Of a stretch of 64,000 nucleotides of DNA, positions 38,539 through 48,065 are shown piece by piece. Source of the DNA: Gemmatimonadota bacterium (lineage in GTDB: Bacteria; Gemmatimonadota; Gemmatimonadetes; Gemmatimonadales; GWC2-71-9); assembly GCA_016713435.1 (NCBI GenBank), contig JADJPD010000003.1, positions 679,782 to 743,781 on the forward strand, read 5' to 3'. The notes beneath the pieces are model-generated. The model was not told where the DNA came from. It did no database searches and worked only from the letters and a program-made list of their open reading frames with translations. Position 1 is the stretch's first letter. Every line of letters starts with the position of its first letter. The position numbers and the translations under genes are program-made.

Positions 38539-39177
38539 CTACCCCAGCTCCACCACCACCGGCCGATTCCCCGGCACGTACCGCACGTCACACACGCTCG
38601 CATTCACAAACCGCACCCCACCCCGCTCCTCCATCCCGTACTCCTCGTGGATGTGCCCGAACGCATGGAGCCTGAGCCGCGGCAGCTCCGCCACTCGCGC
38701 CGCGAGGTCGGCGCACCCCACCCGCTCCCGCGACCGCCCGAGCACCGCATCGAGGACACCCTGCGGCGGCCCGTGCGTCACCAGCACCTCGGTCTCCTCG
38801 GGGATGAGGGCCCATCGCTCAGCGATCTCGGGGCCCCGCTCCAGGTTGAATGCCCAGTCGAAGAACCACGGCTGCCAAGGCGATCCCCAGATGCGGACCC
38901 CGTCAATGACCACCCCGCTGTCCCTGAGGTACGTCACCCCTGCCGGCACCAGCGCCTCCGCCAGCCGCGCCTCGCGCTCGAAGCAGAAGTCGTGGTTCCC
39001 CGCAACGAACACCTTGTGCCGGTGCGGCAGGCCGGCAAACCAGCCCAGGAACGTCCGTGCCTCCTCGAGGGTGCCGCGCCCCGTCAGGTCCCCGGCGTGC
39101 AGCACCACGTCCCCCGCGGGCAGCGGATCGAGGGAAGCGTGATGGTTGTGGGTGTCGGAGAGGAGGACGAGGCGCAT
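38539..39177 (-). CDS. Calcineurin-like metallophosphoesterase
   Basis: 212 residues, intact, from ATG 39177. All metal motifs are present: LLSDTHNHH, LHAGDLTGRG, VAGNHDFCFE, VLVTHGPPQG and FGHIHEEYG. Cytosolic; no signal peptide. The size and order fit the MPPED-like class of phosphodiesterases. Substrate not predictable. It stands alone, divergent from hipBA with about 240 bp between. Confidence 0.9.
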   Translation of the reverse strand: MRLVLLSDTHNHHASLDPLPAGDVVLHAGDLTGRGTLEEARTFLGWFAGLPHRHKVFVAGNHDFCFEREARLAEALVPAGVTYLRDSGVVIDGVRIWGSPWQPWFFDWAFNLERGPEIAERWALIPEETEVLVTHGPPQGVLDAVLGRSRERVGCADLAARVAELPRLRLHAFGHIHEEYGMEERGGVRFVNASVCDVRYVPGNRPVVVELG

Positions 39178-39365
39178 GCGGATACCCAGGCAGACGGTGG
39201 CGACGGCCCTCCCAACCTCGCAACCCGGCCCTCCCGCGCAAGTCCAGAAAAACGTGATCGCGTAGCCATTCACCCTGCCGCCGGCACCCAGGTAAGGGGG
39301 TCACCACACCATCGAGCCATCATCCCCATTCTCTTCCTATATATGCCGTGGAAGCTCGATATTGC

Positions 39366-39384
39366 GCGTAATTCACATATACGC
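39366..39384 (+). promoter_or_regulatory. Operator-like inverted repeat before hipB
   Basis: GCGTA (39366-39370) and TACGC (39380-39384) with a 9-nt AT-rich spacer, 37 bp before hipB. HipB proteins bind such palindromes to repress their own operon. A good candidate but short. Confidence 0.5.
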
Positions 39385-39420
39385 TAAGATCACCAAGACA
39401 CCCAGTATCTTCGCGTTTAC

Positions 39421-39687
39421 ATGAAGCAGAACCACCCCCGGTTCCCCATGCCCATCGCCGACCTCCCCGACCTCGGCCGCCGGATCCGCGACCAGCGAAA
39501 GGCCTTGGCCCTCACCCAGCCCGAGGCCGCCGCCCTCACCGGCGTCAGCGTTGCCCTCTGGAGCGAGCTCGAGGGCGGCAAGCGCCAGAACGTGAGCCTC
39601 GGCTCCGTCCTCCGCATCCTCCACACCCTGGGCCTGGACCTGGAACTCGTCCCTCGCCAGCGCCCCGTCGCGCCCCACCGCGCATGA
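39421..39687 (+). CDS. hipB: HipB-type antitoxin, XRE family
   Basis: 88 residues. Cro/C1-type helix-turn-helix: DLGRRIRDQRKALALTQPEA, AALTGVSVALWSELEGGKRQ, NVSLGSVLRILHTLGLDLEL. This is the usual form of HipB antitoxins. Its stop overlaps the hipA start as ATGA. It neutralises HipA and represses the operon, probably at the inverted repeat at 39366. An internal start at MPIADL (39448) is possible. Confidence 0.88.
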   Translation: MKQNHPRFPMPIADLPDLGRRIRDQRKALALTQPEAAALTGVSVALWSELEGGKRQNVSLGSVLRILHTLGLDLELVPRQRPVAPHRA

Positions 39688-41009
39688 GCCCCGGCCCGCG
39701 GAGCCGCCGGCTCGACACCACCCGCCCGCGCCTCGATGTCTATCTCTGCGGCCGCCTCGTGGGCCACGTTGGGCAGGAGGGCCCCGACACCTGGTTCCGC
39801 TACACGGAGGCCGCCGTCGCCCACGCCGGCACCACCGACCTCCGCCTCTCCATCCGCCTCCCCGTTCGGCCGGACACCTACGGCCACGCCGAGACGCTCG
39901 CGTTCTTCGACAACCTCCTGCTCGAGGCCGGTACCCGCGAGGCGATCGCCGCCCTGAGCCAGCACGACCAGCGGGACGTCACCGGCCTCCTCGGCGAGGT
40001 CGGCGGCGAGTGCGCCGGCGCCGTGACGCTCTGGCCCCACGGCACCGAGCCGCCCGCGAGCCCCGCCTACCGCCCCTTGCCTGACGACAGCCTCGCCGCG
40101 CTCTTCGACACCACCCACGGCGTCGCCCTCACCCGCGCCCAGCTCGAGAGCCGCCAGTCGCTGAGCGGCGTCCAGGACAAGCTCGTGGTCCGCCGCACCC
40201 CGGCGGGCTGGGACCTCCCCCTCCAGTGTGCCCCGGGCGACGTCATCCTCAAGCGGCCGAGCCCCCGCTACCCCGGGCTGGTGGAGAACGAGTACGCCTG
40301 TCAGGCACTGGCCGCCGCCATTGGCATCGAGGTCCCGCCCACCGAGGCCCTGCGGGGCCCCGGCCTCGCGCTCCTGGCCAGCACCCGCTACGACCGTCGC
40401 CCGGATGGAGCCGGCGGGCTCCGGCGGCTCCACCAGGAGGACTTCTGCCAGGCCACGGGCCGCATCCCGGCGCACAAGTACCAGCGGGACCGGGGCCCCG
40501 GCTTCGCCGACCTGGCCCGCGTCATCCGCCAGGAGTGCGCCGCCCCCGCCCGGGACCTCCAGCGCCTGCTCCATCGCCTCGTCCTCAATCTCTGCCTCGG
40601 CAACATGGACGCGCACGCCAAGAACGTCGCCCTGCTGTACGGCGACGACGGCCTGGCCCTGGCTCCGGCCTACGACCTCGTCTGCACCCTGGCCTACCCC
40701 GCGCTGAGCCCGTCCTATTCCATGCAGGTGGGCGGGGCCTCCCGCCCGTCGGAGCTCTCCCTCGCCGCCTTCACCCGCCTGGCCCGCGACCTGGGCGTCA
40801 CCCTCGGCGCGCTCCGTCAGGCGGCGGACGAGGTGACCACCAGGGCGGCCGCCGCCTGGCCCGCCGTCCTGGACCAGGCCACCCGCCTGACAGGTCCCGC
40901 CCCCGTCTACGACGACATCACCCGCATCCTTGCGGCCGAGTCGGCCCGCGTCCGCGCGGCCATCGCGCCCCCCGCGGCATCCCCCGCCCCGCACGGAACC
41001 TCGGCGTGA
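39684..41009 (+). CDS. hipA: HipA-type kinase toxin
   Basis: 441 residues, intact. N-terminal HipA_N region, then Ser/Thr-kinase-like core: SLSGVQDKLVV at 159-169, VILKRPSPRYPGLVENEY, catalytic NMDAHAKN (D309, N314) and AYDLVCT (D331). These match the numbering of classic HipA. Family members phosphorylate aminoacyl-tRNA synthetases or related targets and halt growth. It is encoded right after hipB, and its stop overlaps the GTG start of an AraC-type gene. All active-site residues are present, so it should be active. Confidence 0.92.
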   Translation: MSPGPRSRRLDTTRPRLDVYLCGRLVGHVGQEGPDTWFRYTEAAVAHAGTTDLRLSIRLPVRPDTYGHAETLAFFDNLLLEAGTREAIAALSQHDQRDVTGLLGEVGGECAGAVTLWPHGTEPPASPAYRPLPDDSLAALFDTTHGVALTRAQLESRQSLSGVQDKLVVRRTPAGWDLPLQCAPGDVILKRPSPRYPGLVENEYACQALAAAIGIEVPPTEALRGPGLALLASTRYDRRPDGAGGLRRLHQEDFCQATGRIPAHKYQRDRGPGFADLARVIRQECAAPARDLQRLLHRLVLNLCLGNMDAHAKNVALLYGDDGLALAPAYDLVCTLAYPALSPSYSMQVGGASRPSELSLAAFTRLARDLGVTLGALRQAADEVTTRAAAAWPAVLDQATRLTGPAPVYDDITRILAAESARVRAAIAPPAASPAPHGTSA

Positions 41010-41542
41010 CTCCGTCCCCCTCCCCCCAGGACCCCACCCTCCTCCGCCGCCTCCTCAAGGCCCGGGACCGGATGGACGCCCGCCCCGAGCACCCCTGGAC
41101 GATCCCCACCCTCGCCCGCCTGGCCCACGTCTCCCCCAAGCACTTCGCCCGCGCCTTCCGCGCCGCCTTCGCCCTCCCCCCGCACCGCTACCTCCTCACC
41201 CGCCGCCTCGAACGCGCCACCGCGCTGCTGCGAGACACGGAACTCTCGGTCACCGCCATCGCCTTCGACACCGGCTGGCAGTCCCTCGGCACCTTCACCC
41301 GCACCTATAAGGACGTCACCGGCGAAACCCCGACCGCCGCGCGCCGCCGCCTGCAGGCCGAAGCCAAGGACCTGCGGCACGTCCCCCCTGCTTCCTCGCC
41401 GCTTAAGCACCCGCCCCCACCTCACCATGGCCGTTTCGGAGAAGCGCCGTCGCGCGTCCACCCCTATACATGGGTCACGCAAACGCCCCACCTGACCCCA
41501 GAACGGAGCGCTCCCCATGACCGAAGGCGTCGACGTCCTTAA
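41006..41542 (+). CDS. Small AraC-family regulator
   Basis: A bare AraC DNA-binding domain of about 130 residues from GTG 41006, which overlaps the hipA stop as GTGA. First HTH: WTIPTLARLAHVSPKHFARA, FRAAFALPPHRYLLTRRLER. Second: LLRDTELSVTAIAFDTGWQS, LGTFTRTYKDVTGETP. The uncorrected frame runs on to 41542 into the next gene. A stop was probably lost near 41401, where GCTTAAGC stands. Short AraC proteins of this type are commonly found just before a VOC protein gene, as here, and likely control it. Confidence 0.8.
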   Translation: MTPSPSPQDPTLLRRLLKARDRMDARPEHPWTIPTLARLAHVSPKHFARAFRAAFALPPHRYLLTRRLERATALLRDTELSVTAIAFDTGWQSLGTFTRTYKDVTGETPTAARRRLQAEAKDLRHVPPASSPLKHPPPPHHGRFGEAPSRVHPYTWVTQTPHLTPERSAPHDRRRRRP

Positions 41543-41925
41543 GCATCTACGTCCGCGACCAGGACGAAGCCCTCGACTTCTACGTGAACAGGGTCGGCTT
41601 CACCCCGCACACCGACGTGAAGAACGGCCCCTACCGCTGGCTCACCGTCCAGTGGCCCGCCCAACCCTTCCAGCTCGGCCTCTTCCGTCCCGGCCCCCCG
41701 ACGCACGACCCCGACACCGCGGCCCAGCTCCTCGCCCTCGTCGCCAAGGGCGCCATGCCGCCGCTCGTGCTGGTGGTGAAGGACTGCCAGGCCACCTACG
41801 ACCGCCTCGTCGCCCGCGGCGTGTACACCATCCAGGAACCGATCGCCCGCTTCGGCTCCGTGGACGCCGGCTTCCGCGACCCGTCGGGCAACGGCTGGAA
41901 GCTGATCCAGCTCCGCCGCCCCTGA
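41517..41925 (+). CDS. VOC-superfamily (glyoxalase-like) protein
   Basis: About 136 residues with a frameshift at 41539 (TTAAGC). Start MTEGVDVL, then SIYVRDQDEALDFYVNRVGF, TPHTDVKNGPYRWLTVQWPA, VLVVKDCQATYDRLVARGVY and DPSGNGWKLIQL. This is the standard beta-alpha-beta-beta-beta VOC pattern with the closing F-x-DPSGN-x-W motif. These proteins are metal-dependent lyases, dioxygenases or resistance proteins. The specific reaction cannot be told. It lies downstream of its probable AraC regulator. Confidence 0.85.
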
Positions 41926-41989
41926 CCCTCCACATGGTGAGGTAGGCCACGGCCCCTCCTCCCCAACCACCATTACTCATTCCCCATCG

Positions 41990-42199
41990 ATGAGCCTCAC
42001 GACCAAGTCCCGCCAGCTCCACCGCTGGATGTCCGCCCTCTTCACCATCACCGTCCTGTCGTACATCGTCATGTCCGCCCTCCACCCCGGCCAGCAGCCC
42101 CCGCCGTACATCACCTACGCCCCCCTCCTCCCCCCCGCCCTGCTCTTCTTCACCGGCCTCTACCCCTTCGCTCTCCCCTACCTCGCGCGCCGTGCCTGA
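41990..42199 (+). CDS. Small two-helix membrane protein
   Basis: 69 residues: basic N-terminus (MSLTTKSRQLHRWMSAL), a hydrophobic helix FTITVLSYIVMSALH, a short P-rich loop, then LLPPALLFFTGLYPFALPYL. N-in topology by the positive-inside rule. Co-directional with the VOC gene 64 bp away. Function unknown; perhaps a transport or membrane accessory. The composition is clearly coding. Confidence 0.65.
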   Translation: MSLTTKSRQLHRWMSALFTITVLSYIVMSALHPGQQPPPYITYAPLLPPALLFFTGLYPFALPYLARRA

Positions 42200-42328
42200 G
42201 CGGTGCGCGGTGCGCACCTCCCCGCCCTCTTCCCCTGACCCCGTCCCCAGCAACACAAAAGGGGCCGCCCCCCTCGGCGCCCCCTCCCCCCCCACCCTCT
42301 GTCGAACGCGCGGCCCTCGGCCCGCGCC

Positions 42329-43315
42329 TCACCCCCGCAACTTCACCACCTCCTCCACCCACCCCACCCGCTCCACCATCCCCTCCGCCAGCCGCTCCAC
42401 CATCCCCGGCCACGGCACCTCCGTCCCCACCCGGCCCTCGTAGGCGATCGTCCCCGCCCCGCTCGCCCGCCACGCGCCGAGCCTCGGCACCCACCACCCC
42501 GGCCGCTGCTGCTCCGACTCGTTGAGCGCCTCGGCGAACGCCGCCGTCTGGTCCCAGGTCCACGTCCCCGGCAGGGTCGTGTCGGCGTGCACCCGGTACC
42601 CCGGCCCGAACAGCGGATGCACGTGCCCCGGCCCGAGCCCCACCTGCACCACGCTCTCCGGCCGCCCCCCGCCCTCGGCGGCGGCCTTCGCCGCCATCGG
42701 CACCGTGAACTGCAGCAGCACGCTCTCCGCGTCCACGCGCGCCGGGTACCCGTACCGCGTCATGATCCGGTGCGCCGCCTCGAGCTCCCCGAACCCCGGT
42801 CGGTCCTGCCACGCATGCGGGAAGCCGAGCCGGGTGCGCCACGCCTCGGTCATGCTCGGGTCCACCAGCGTGCAGTAGATGAGCGCGAGCCCCGCCTCGC
42901 CCAGCACCCGCGCCACGCCGCCGACCATCATCTGCCAGCCCGCCACGTACCGGACATCGCTCCGGTCCACCAGCGCGGCCGCGGCCATCTCGAGCCCCCC
43001 GTCGGCCCGCCGCCGGAGCGCGCCGAGCCCGGCGTGCGTGTTCACCAGGTGGAGCGCCGCGGTGTCGAGCGCCGGCAGCGTCGGCTCCGTCAGCCGGCTC
43101 ACCATCCGCACCTCCGACCGACGCACCCCGTCCTCGCTCGCGAGCGCCGTCACCTCCACCCGCGTCGCGTAGCCCTTCCCTGCCCACTCCAGGGCATCCC
43201 CCACCCGCACCGCCTCGTCCGGCAACTGCCCCAGCGACCGCAACCCCGCGATCGTGTGGGTGACGTCGTCGGGGAGGACGTAGCTGGGGGGAGTCGGTGA
43301 ATCGCTCGTGCTCAT
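42329..43315 (-). CDS. Hypothetical protein, 328 aa
   Basis: Intact cytosolic frame with no signal peptide. Features: VLPDDVTHTIAGLRSLGQLP, GKGYATRVEVTALASEDGVR, RYVAGWQMMVGGVARVLGEA, VHPLFGPGYRVHADTTLPG and TWTWDQTAAFAEALNESEQQ. The beta-strand/helix alternation and the small acidic ends could fit a two-fold repeat of a YbjN/CesT-like fold, but this is weak. It is preceded on the same strand by the ADOP permease, whose start is divergent from nothing else. No function assigned. Confidence 0.7.
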   Translation of the reverse strand: MSTSDSPTPPSYVLPDDVTHTIAGLRSLGQLPDEAVRVGDALEWAGKGYATRVEVTALASEDGVRRSEVRMVSRLTEPTLPALDTAALHLVNTHAGLGALRRRADGGLEMAAAALVDRSDVRYVAGWQMMVGGVARVLGEAGLALIYCTLVDPSMTEAWRTRLGFPHAWQDRPGFGELEAAHRIMTRYGYPARVDAESVLLQFTVPMAAKAAAEGGGRPESVVQVGLGPGHVHPLFGPGYRVHADTTLPGTWTWDQTAAFAEALNESEQQRPGWWVPRLGAWRASGAGTIAYEGRVGTEVPWPGMVERLAEGMVERVGWVEEVVKLRG

Positions 43316-43376
43316 GGGTGCCCTCGTCTCTCGGGTCGCTCACCTAAAGTAAGCGATCGCGGGAGGGCGTCCGCCC

Positions 43377-45818
43377 CTAGTCCCCCTTGAGCACCCCCAC
43401 GGGATCCCCGCTCACCGCCCGCCGGGCCGGCACCACCACCGCCACCACCGCGACGGCGGCCAGCACCACCGGCACCACCACGAACGTCACCGGGTCCACC
43501 ACCCCAACTCCATACAGCAGCGACTCGAGGAACCTGGACACCCCGAGCGCCACGCCGAGCCCCACCCCGAGCCCCGCCACCACCGGCCCCATCCCCTGCC
43601 TGACGAGCAGCCGCTCGACCCGCGCCGGCCCCGCGCCGAGCGCCAGCCGGATCCCGATCTCCCGGCTCCGCTGCGCCACCGTGTACGCGATCACCCCGTA
43701 CACCCCCACCGCCGCCAGCACCAGCGCCAGCAGCGCAAACCCGCTCATGAGCGCCATCGTGAACCGCTGCTCCCGGGTGGCGGTGGCCAGCACCTCGTCG
43801 AGCGTCGTCACGGCACTGAGCGACAGGTCCGGATCCCGCTGCCGGACGAGCGCCGCCACCGGCTCGAGCAGCGCCCGCGGGTCCCCGCGCGTCCGCACCA
43901 CCAGCGTCATCGCCCGGCGAGGATTGCCGAACGAGGTGGCCCACTGCGCGTGCGGCACGTAGAAAGTGCGCTTGACCGGCGCCGTGAGCCCGTGGTGCCG
44001 CACGTCGCCCACCACCCCGACGATGGTGCGGAGCGGCCCGTCCTGCCGCCCCACGCCGATCCGCTGCCCGAGCGGGTCCTCGCCGGGGAAATACTCCCGG
44101 GCCAGCGTCTCGTTGATGACGATCACCGGCGCCCCGTCCCCGACGTCGGTCGAGTCGATGAACCGCCCCTGCACCAGCCGGATCCGCATCGCCTCGAACC
44201 ACCCCGGCGTCACCGCCTGCCAGTCGGCCGAGCGGCCCGGGGTCCCGGCCGGCACCGGGCGCCCGTCGATCCGGAGCCCCGAGTCGCCGATGTCGTCGGC
44301 CAGCGGCAGCACCCGGACAAAGCCGGCGGTCTCGGCCCCCGGCAGCCGCCGCACCTCGGTCCGCACCTCCTCGAAGAACCCCGCCACCCGCGCCGCATCG
44401 GCGTACGTCGCCGAGGGGAGCGCAATCCGGAGCGTGAGCGCGCGCGACCCGTCGAACCCCGGGTCGATCGCCATGAGCTGGAGGAAGCTCCGCACCGTGA
44501 GCCCGGCCCCGATGAGGAGGAGCACCGCGAGCGCCATCTCGCTCGCCACGAGGGCGCGCGGTGCCGCCGTCGCGTCACCCCGCTGCTCTGCCCGCGCGAG
44601 CCCTCGCGGAGCGGTGGTGGCGAGCGGCGCCGTGAGGATGGTGCGCATGGGCAGGAGGCCGAACAGGAGCCCGGCGGCCACCGACACGAGCAGCGTGAAG
44701 CCGAGCACCGCCGGGTCCACGCTCACCTCGCTGAGCCGCGGGATGGTGGTGGGCGCCCGCGCCACCAGCAGCCGCACCCCGGCCCACGCCAGCCCGAGCC
44801 CGGCCAGCCCGCCCGCAAGCGACAGCACCAGGCTCTCGGTGAGCGCCAGCCGGAGCAGCTCGCGCCGGCCGCGCCGAGGGCGGCGCGCACCGCGAGGTCC
44901 CGCGCGCGCCGTCGGCGCGCACCAGCACCAGGTTGGCGACGTTGGCCGCGGTGAGCAGGAGCAGGAGCCCGACGGCCGCGGCGAGCACCGCCAGCGCGAG
45001 CCGCGCCGAGCCGCTCACCTCATCGGGGAGGGCGGTGGCAAAGGCGCTGAAGCCCATCGCCGGCGGATAGAGCCCGGCCTCGGTCCACTGCCGGGTGAGC
45101 GCCGTCATCGCTGCCGTGAGGCCGGCGGCGCTGCTTCCCGCGCGGAGTCGCGCCACGCCGAAGAGGCCGTGGTTGCCGCGCTGGGGATTGGCGCGCTCCA
45201 TGCCGAGCGGGAAGAGGTACTGCGCCGGCTGCCGCACCTGGAACTCGAGCGGCAGCCGGAACTCCCGGGGCAGCACCCCACCACCCGCACCGGCGTCCCG
45301 TCCACCGTGATGGTCCGCCCCACGAGCGACGGGTCCCCGCCGTAGCGCCGCCGCCAGAGGTCGTACCCGATCATGGCCACCGGCGGCGCGTTAGGCAGGT
45401 CCTCCGCCACCGAGAACCCGCGCCCCACCGCCGGCTCCATGCCGAGCACCGGCAGCATCTCGTGACTCATGGCCATGGCCCCCACGCTCTCGGGGGTCCC
45501 CTCCCCCGTGATGGCCACGTCCCCCTCGTCCGACCACGCCGCCGCCGACTCGACCTGCGCCTCGAGCCGCGCGTAGTCCAGGAACTCCGCCTCCGACAGC
45601 CAGGTCTTGTCGAAATTGCTCCAGCGGCTCCAGAGCAGGGCCAGCCGCTCCGGCTCCCGGTAGGGGAGCGGCTTGAGGAGCACGGCGTTGACGACGCTGA
45701 AGATGGCGCTGTTGGCCCCGATGCCGAGGGCCAGCGTGAGGATCACCACGGCGCAGAAGCCGGGCTGGCGGGAGAGCGACCGGAGGACCGTCCGGAGGTC
45801 GGGGAGGAGCTGGGCCAT
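43377..45818 (-). CDS. ADOP/MacB-type ABC permease
   Basis: About 814 residues over indels near 45282 and 44900. The ADOP (acidobacterial duplicated orphan permease) form: MacB-like membrane segment and periplasmic domain, FtsX repeat, then again. N-terminal LRTVLRSLSRQPGFCAVVIL, TLALGIGANSAIFSVVNAVL; second half GFTLLVSVAAGLLFGLLPMR, VASEMALAVLLLIGAGLTVR, YGVIAYTVAQRSREIGIRLA, ending RRAVSGDPVGVLKGD. No ATPase gene is adjacent, as is typical. ATG 45818. Role in transport or envelope mechanotransmission is not established for this family. Confidence 0.9.
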
Positions 45819-45912
45819 GGCGCCGTGCCGTGGAGAGGGGGATTCCGATGAGACAGGCCGGAAACCCCGGAGGTTGGAGCCCCCCCCACCCCCCCCTCCC
45901 CCTCGTCCGTAA

Positions 45913-45932
45913 GGGCCGAACATGTTCGGCCC
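45913..45932 (-). terminator. 20-bp perfect palindrome between genes
   Basis: GGGCCGAACATGTTCGGCCC lies 12 bp after the stop of the gene at 45945 and about 95 bp before the ADOP start. Likely hairpin terminator of the former; without a long T-run. Confidence 0.55.
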
Positions 45933-45944
45933 CGCCCGCTCCCC

Positions 45945-46264
45945 CTACACCTGCCCCTCCTCCCCAAAAACTCCACCACCCCCGTCTCCCGGTTCACCAG
46001 CACCACCAGCCCCGGCCCGAGCGGCATCCCCGCCCACGCCAGGTACGCCACCCAGCACGCCCCCGCCTCCGCCCCGCCGCCCCCGCCCGCGCTCCGGCTC
46101 ACCCCCGCCTCCCGCCCCTCCGCCAGCTCCACCCCATCCCGCACCCGCACAATCCTGGGCAGGTGATACGGCGCCCCCGGCCCCGCCTCCCCCGCCGGTG
46201 TCCGCGCCGCCGCGTCGTCCAGGAACCGCTGCGCGATCAGCCGTGCCCGCTCCCGTGAGATCAC
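45945..46264 (-). CDS. Small hypothetical protein, YrhB-like
   Basis: About 106 residues. GTG 46264 with GAGGAG 6 nt upstream. VISRERARLIAQRFLDDAAA, LPRIVRVRDGVELAEGREAG, ACWVAYLAWAGMPLGPGLVV, LVNRETGVVEFLG. A frameshift in a G run near 45960 makes the end EEGQV with stop 45945. The fold pattern resembles YrhB/Imm35-type domains, found in some immunity proteins. No toxin gene is beside it, so the assignment is tentative. Confidence 0.6.
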
Positions 46265-46567
46265 CCGTCGCTCCTCGAAGCCTGTCCCGGTCCGCCCGCC
46301 CAGCCCCCTCGGCCGCACCGGAACGTGTCCTCCCGCTGTGACAGCCGCCGCCCCTGCCGCCGCCGCACAAGCTAGGATGGAGGCGTCAGGCGGCTGTCAG
46401 GCCGCCCCCATCACCCCGTCGCGCCCGCCGCCCCCTTCCTTATCAGGTCGCCCACACCTCGCCTCCCCGGCCCGCCCGCTGCGGGTCAGGCACCGGTGGC
46501 CCCGCCCCGCGCCCGTTGGCACGCGCGCCATTCGCCTCATTATTCCGCGCAAACACCTCGAATCCCG

Positions 46568-46885
46568 CCCATTCGCTCATGGTGCCGGTGCATTCGCTCA
46601 TGCGCGCCGCCCATTTGCTCATGGCCGCGGCCCATTCACTCATCACGGCGCCCCGTGCGCTCATGGCCGCGGCTCATTCGCTCCTCACGGCGTCCCGTGC
46701 GCTCATGGCCTCGGCCCATTGCCTCATGGAGACCGCCCAGTGCCCTGTGCGCGCCGCCCATGCGCTCATCGCCGCGCGCCATTCGCCACTGCAATCGCCC
46801 CAGGTACCCCTTCGCGCGGCCCATTCACCTCTCCACTCGGCCCACCCGCCCCCTCCCGCGACCCATCCGCCACCGCGCTCGGCAT
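46568..46885. repeat. 15-copy array of a 21-bp tandem repeat
   Basis: Fifteen degenerate copies in exact 21-bp register (core anchors at 46571, 46592, ... 46865). Consensus core CCATTCGCTCATGGCCGCGG. Copies at the left are most alike and those to the right more decayed. Because 21 is a multiple of 3, all six frames repeat. On the minus strand it reads MSEWAAA-like heptads with one TGG changed to TGA at 46674-46676; on the plus strand AHSLMAA-like. The array is inside a 1-kb gene-poor stretch (46265-47266). It could be a decayed heptad-repeat gene or a DNA element of two helical turns per unit. Confidence 0.8.
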
Positions 46886-47073
46886 CGCTGGGCCGCGCTG
46901 CCGCCGCCCCGATCCCAGCGCCACCACCCCCACCGCCACCTGCACTCCCGCACGCTCCCGCTCCCGCCCCGCCCCCTCCCGCGCCAGCGACTCCGGTCCC
47001 GCTCCCCCACCCGCCAGCCTCACGAAGACTCTCGCACGCGCCCCCCGGACGAATTCGTTCAACCCCGCAAAAA

Positions 47074-47105
47074 ATGCTAAGCATTGCCTGACAACGACTT
47101 GACAC
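47074..47105 (+). promoter_or_regulatory. Palindrome and -35-like box before the helical gene
   Basis: AATGCT-A-AGCATT (47074-47086), a 13-bp palindrome, followed at 47100-47105 by TTGACA. No convincing -10 is seen at 17 bp. The gene begins at 47267, leaving a leader of about 150 nt. Confidence 0.4.
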
Positions 47106-47266
47106 ACATCGCCGCTTGGGCACGCCGTTTGCATCTCTACCCTGCCGAGCCCCACAGCAGGCGCTGGCCCCCGCCTCGCGGGCTCATCCGGTGACAACGC
47201 AGGCAGACGGAGCGGGACCGCCAGGTGGCGGTGCCCGCGGCACACCTCCATGACAGGAGATGGACC

Positions 47267-47956
47267 ATGGATGATCTGTTCCGGATGAAGCTCGAGGCCG
47301 CGATCGGCGGGCTCGGCTTCGCCACCCTCACCCCCGCGAAGCTGCCCCGCTTCGAGGAGTGGAAGGGCAAGCTCGCCGCCGAGATCGAGGCGGCCAAGAT
47401 GCACGCGCAGCTGTTTGGCGATGGCCGGGACACCAGCCGGTCGACGGTGGCCCTGAAGGACGAGGATCGCGCCCTCATCCTGGGCGACGTCCGCGCCCTC
47501 GTGAAGGTGGGTCGGACCGTGGCGGAGGAAGTGAAGACCGCCCCGACGTACTGGCGGGTCGGCAGCCCCACGCAGTCGGAGCAGGGGCTGCTGGTGAGGG
47601 GCAAGCAGTTCGTGGCGTTCGCGCGGGAGCACCAGGACGTCCTCGCGGGCTACGGCATCACGGCGGAGCGGCTCGCCGCCATGACCGCCCGGCTCCAGGC
47701 CCTCGAGGAACGCATCACCGCCAAGAACAGCGCCACCGCCCAGCACGTGGTGGCCCGGGAGTCCCTCGCCGGCGTGGCCAAGCGCCTCGTCCGCGCGCTG
47801 CAGGCCCTCGACGCCATTTACGCCCAGGAATTCATCGACCGCCCGGAACTGCTGGCCGCCTGGCGCGGCACCACCAACATCCCCTGGCCGGGCACCAAGG
47901 CGGCCCGCGCCGCCAAGGCCCCGCCCGCCCCGGAGAAGGGAGGTGCGGCCACCTAG
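47267..47956 (+). CDS. Helical hypothetical protein
   Basis: 229 residues. ATG 47267 with a GGAGA site. Mostly amphipathic helix: FEEWKGKLAAEIEAAKMHAQ, DEDRALILGDVRALVKVGRT, RGKQFVAFAREHQDVLAGYG, LAAMTARLQALEERITAKNS, SLAGVAKRLVRALQALDAIY. The C-terminal tail is A/K/P-rich. No signal peptide and no known domain. It is bounded downstream by the strongest hairpin in the window and upstream by a possible operator, so it is a single-gene unit. Structural or regulatory role possible; unknown. Confidence 0.75.
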   Translation: MDDLFRMKLEAAIGGLGFATLTPAKLPRFEEWKGKLAAEIEAAKMHAQLFGDGRDTSRSTVALKDEDRALILGDVRALVKVGRTVAEEVKTAPTYWRVGSPTQSEQGLLVRGKQFVAFAREHQDVLAGYGITAERLAAMTARLQALEERITAKNSATAQHVVARESLAGVAKRLVRALQALDAIYAQEFIDRPELLAAWRGTTNIPWPGTKAARAAKAPPAPEKGGAAT

Positions 47957-47972
47957 GAACCCACACCACGCG

Positions 47973-48012
47973 CAACAGAATGGGGCCGGCAACCGCCGGC
48001 CCCATTCTGTTG
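47973..48012 (+). terminator. Very strong hairpin terminator
   Basis: 18-bp perfect stem with an AACC loop (arms 47973-47990, 47995-48012), 16 bp after the stop of the helical gene. Confidence 0.85.
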
Positions 48013-48065
48013 CCCGCCATCCCCCTCGATCACCGAGCCCCGAGTCTCGATCGTCGGGCCCAAGC

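Noticed and set aside
46568..46885. CRISPR array
   Set aside because: The 21-bp units are contiguous, with no unique spacers, and no cas gene is present.
46516..47091. Plus-strand protein with AHSLMAA heptads
   Set aside because: All frames of a 21-bp repeat are periodic. This one ends in proline-rich noise and has no ribosome site.
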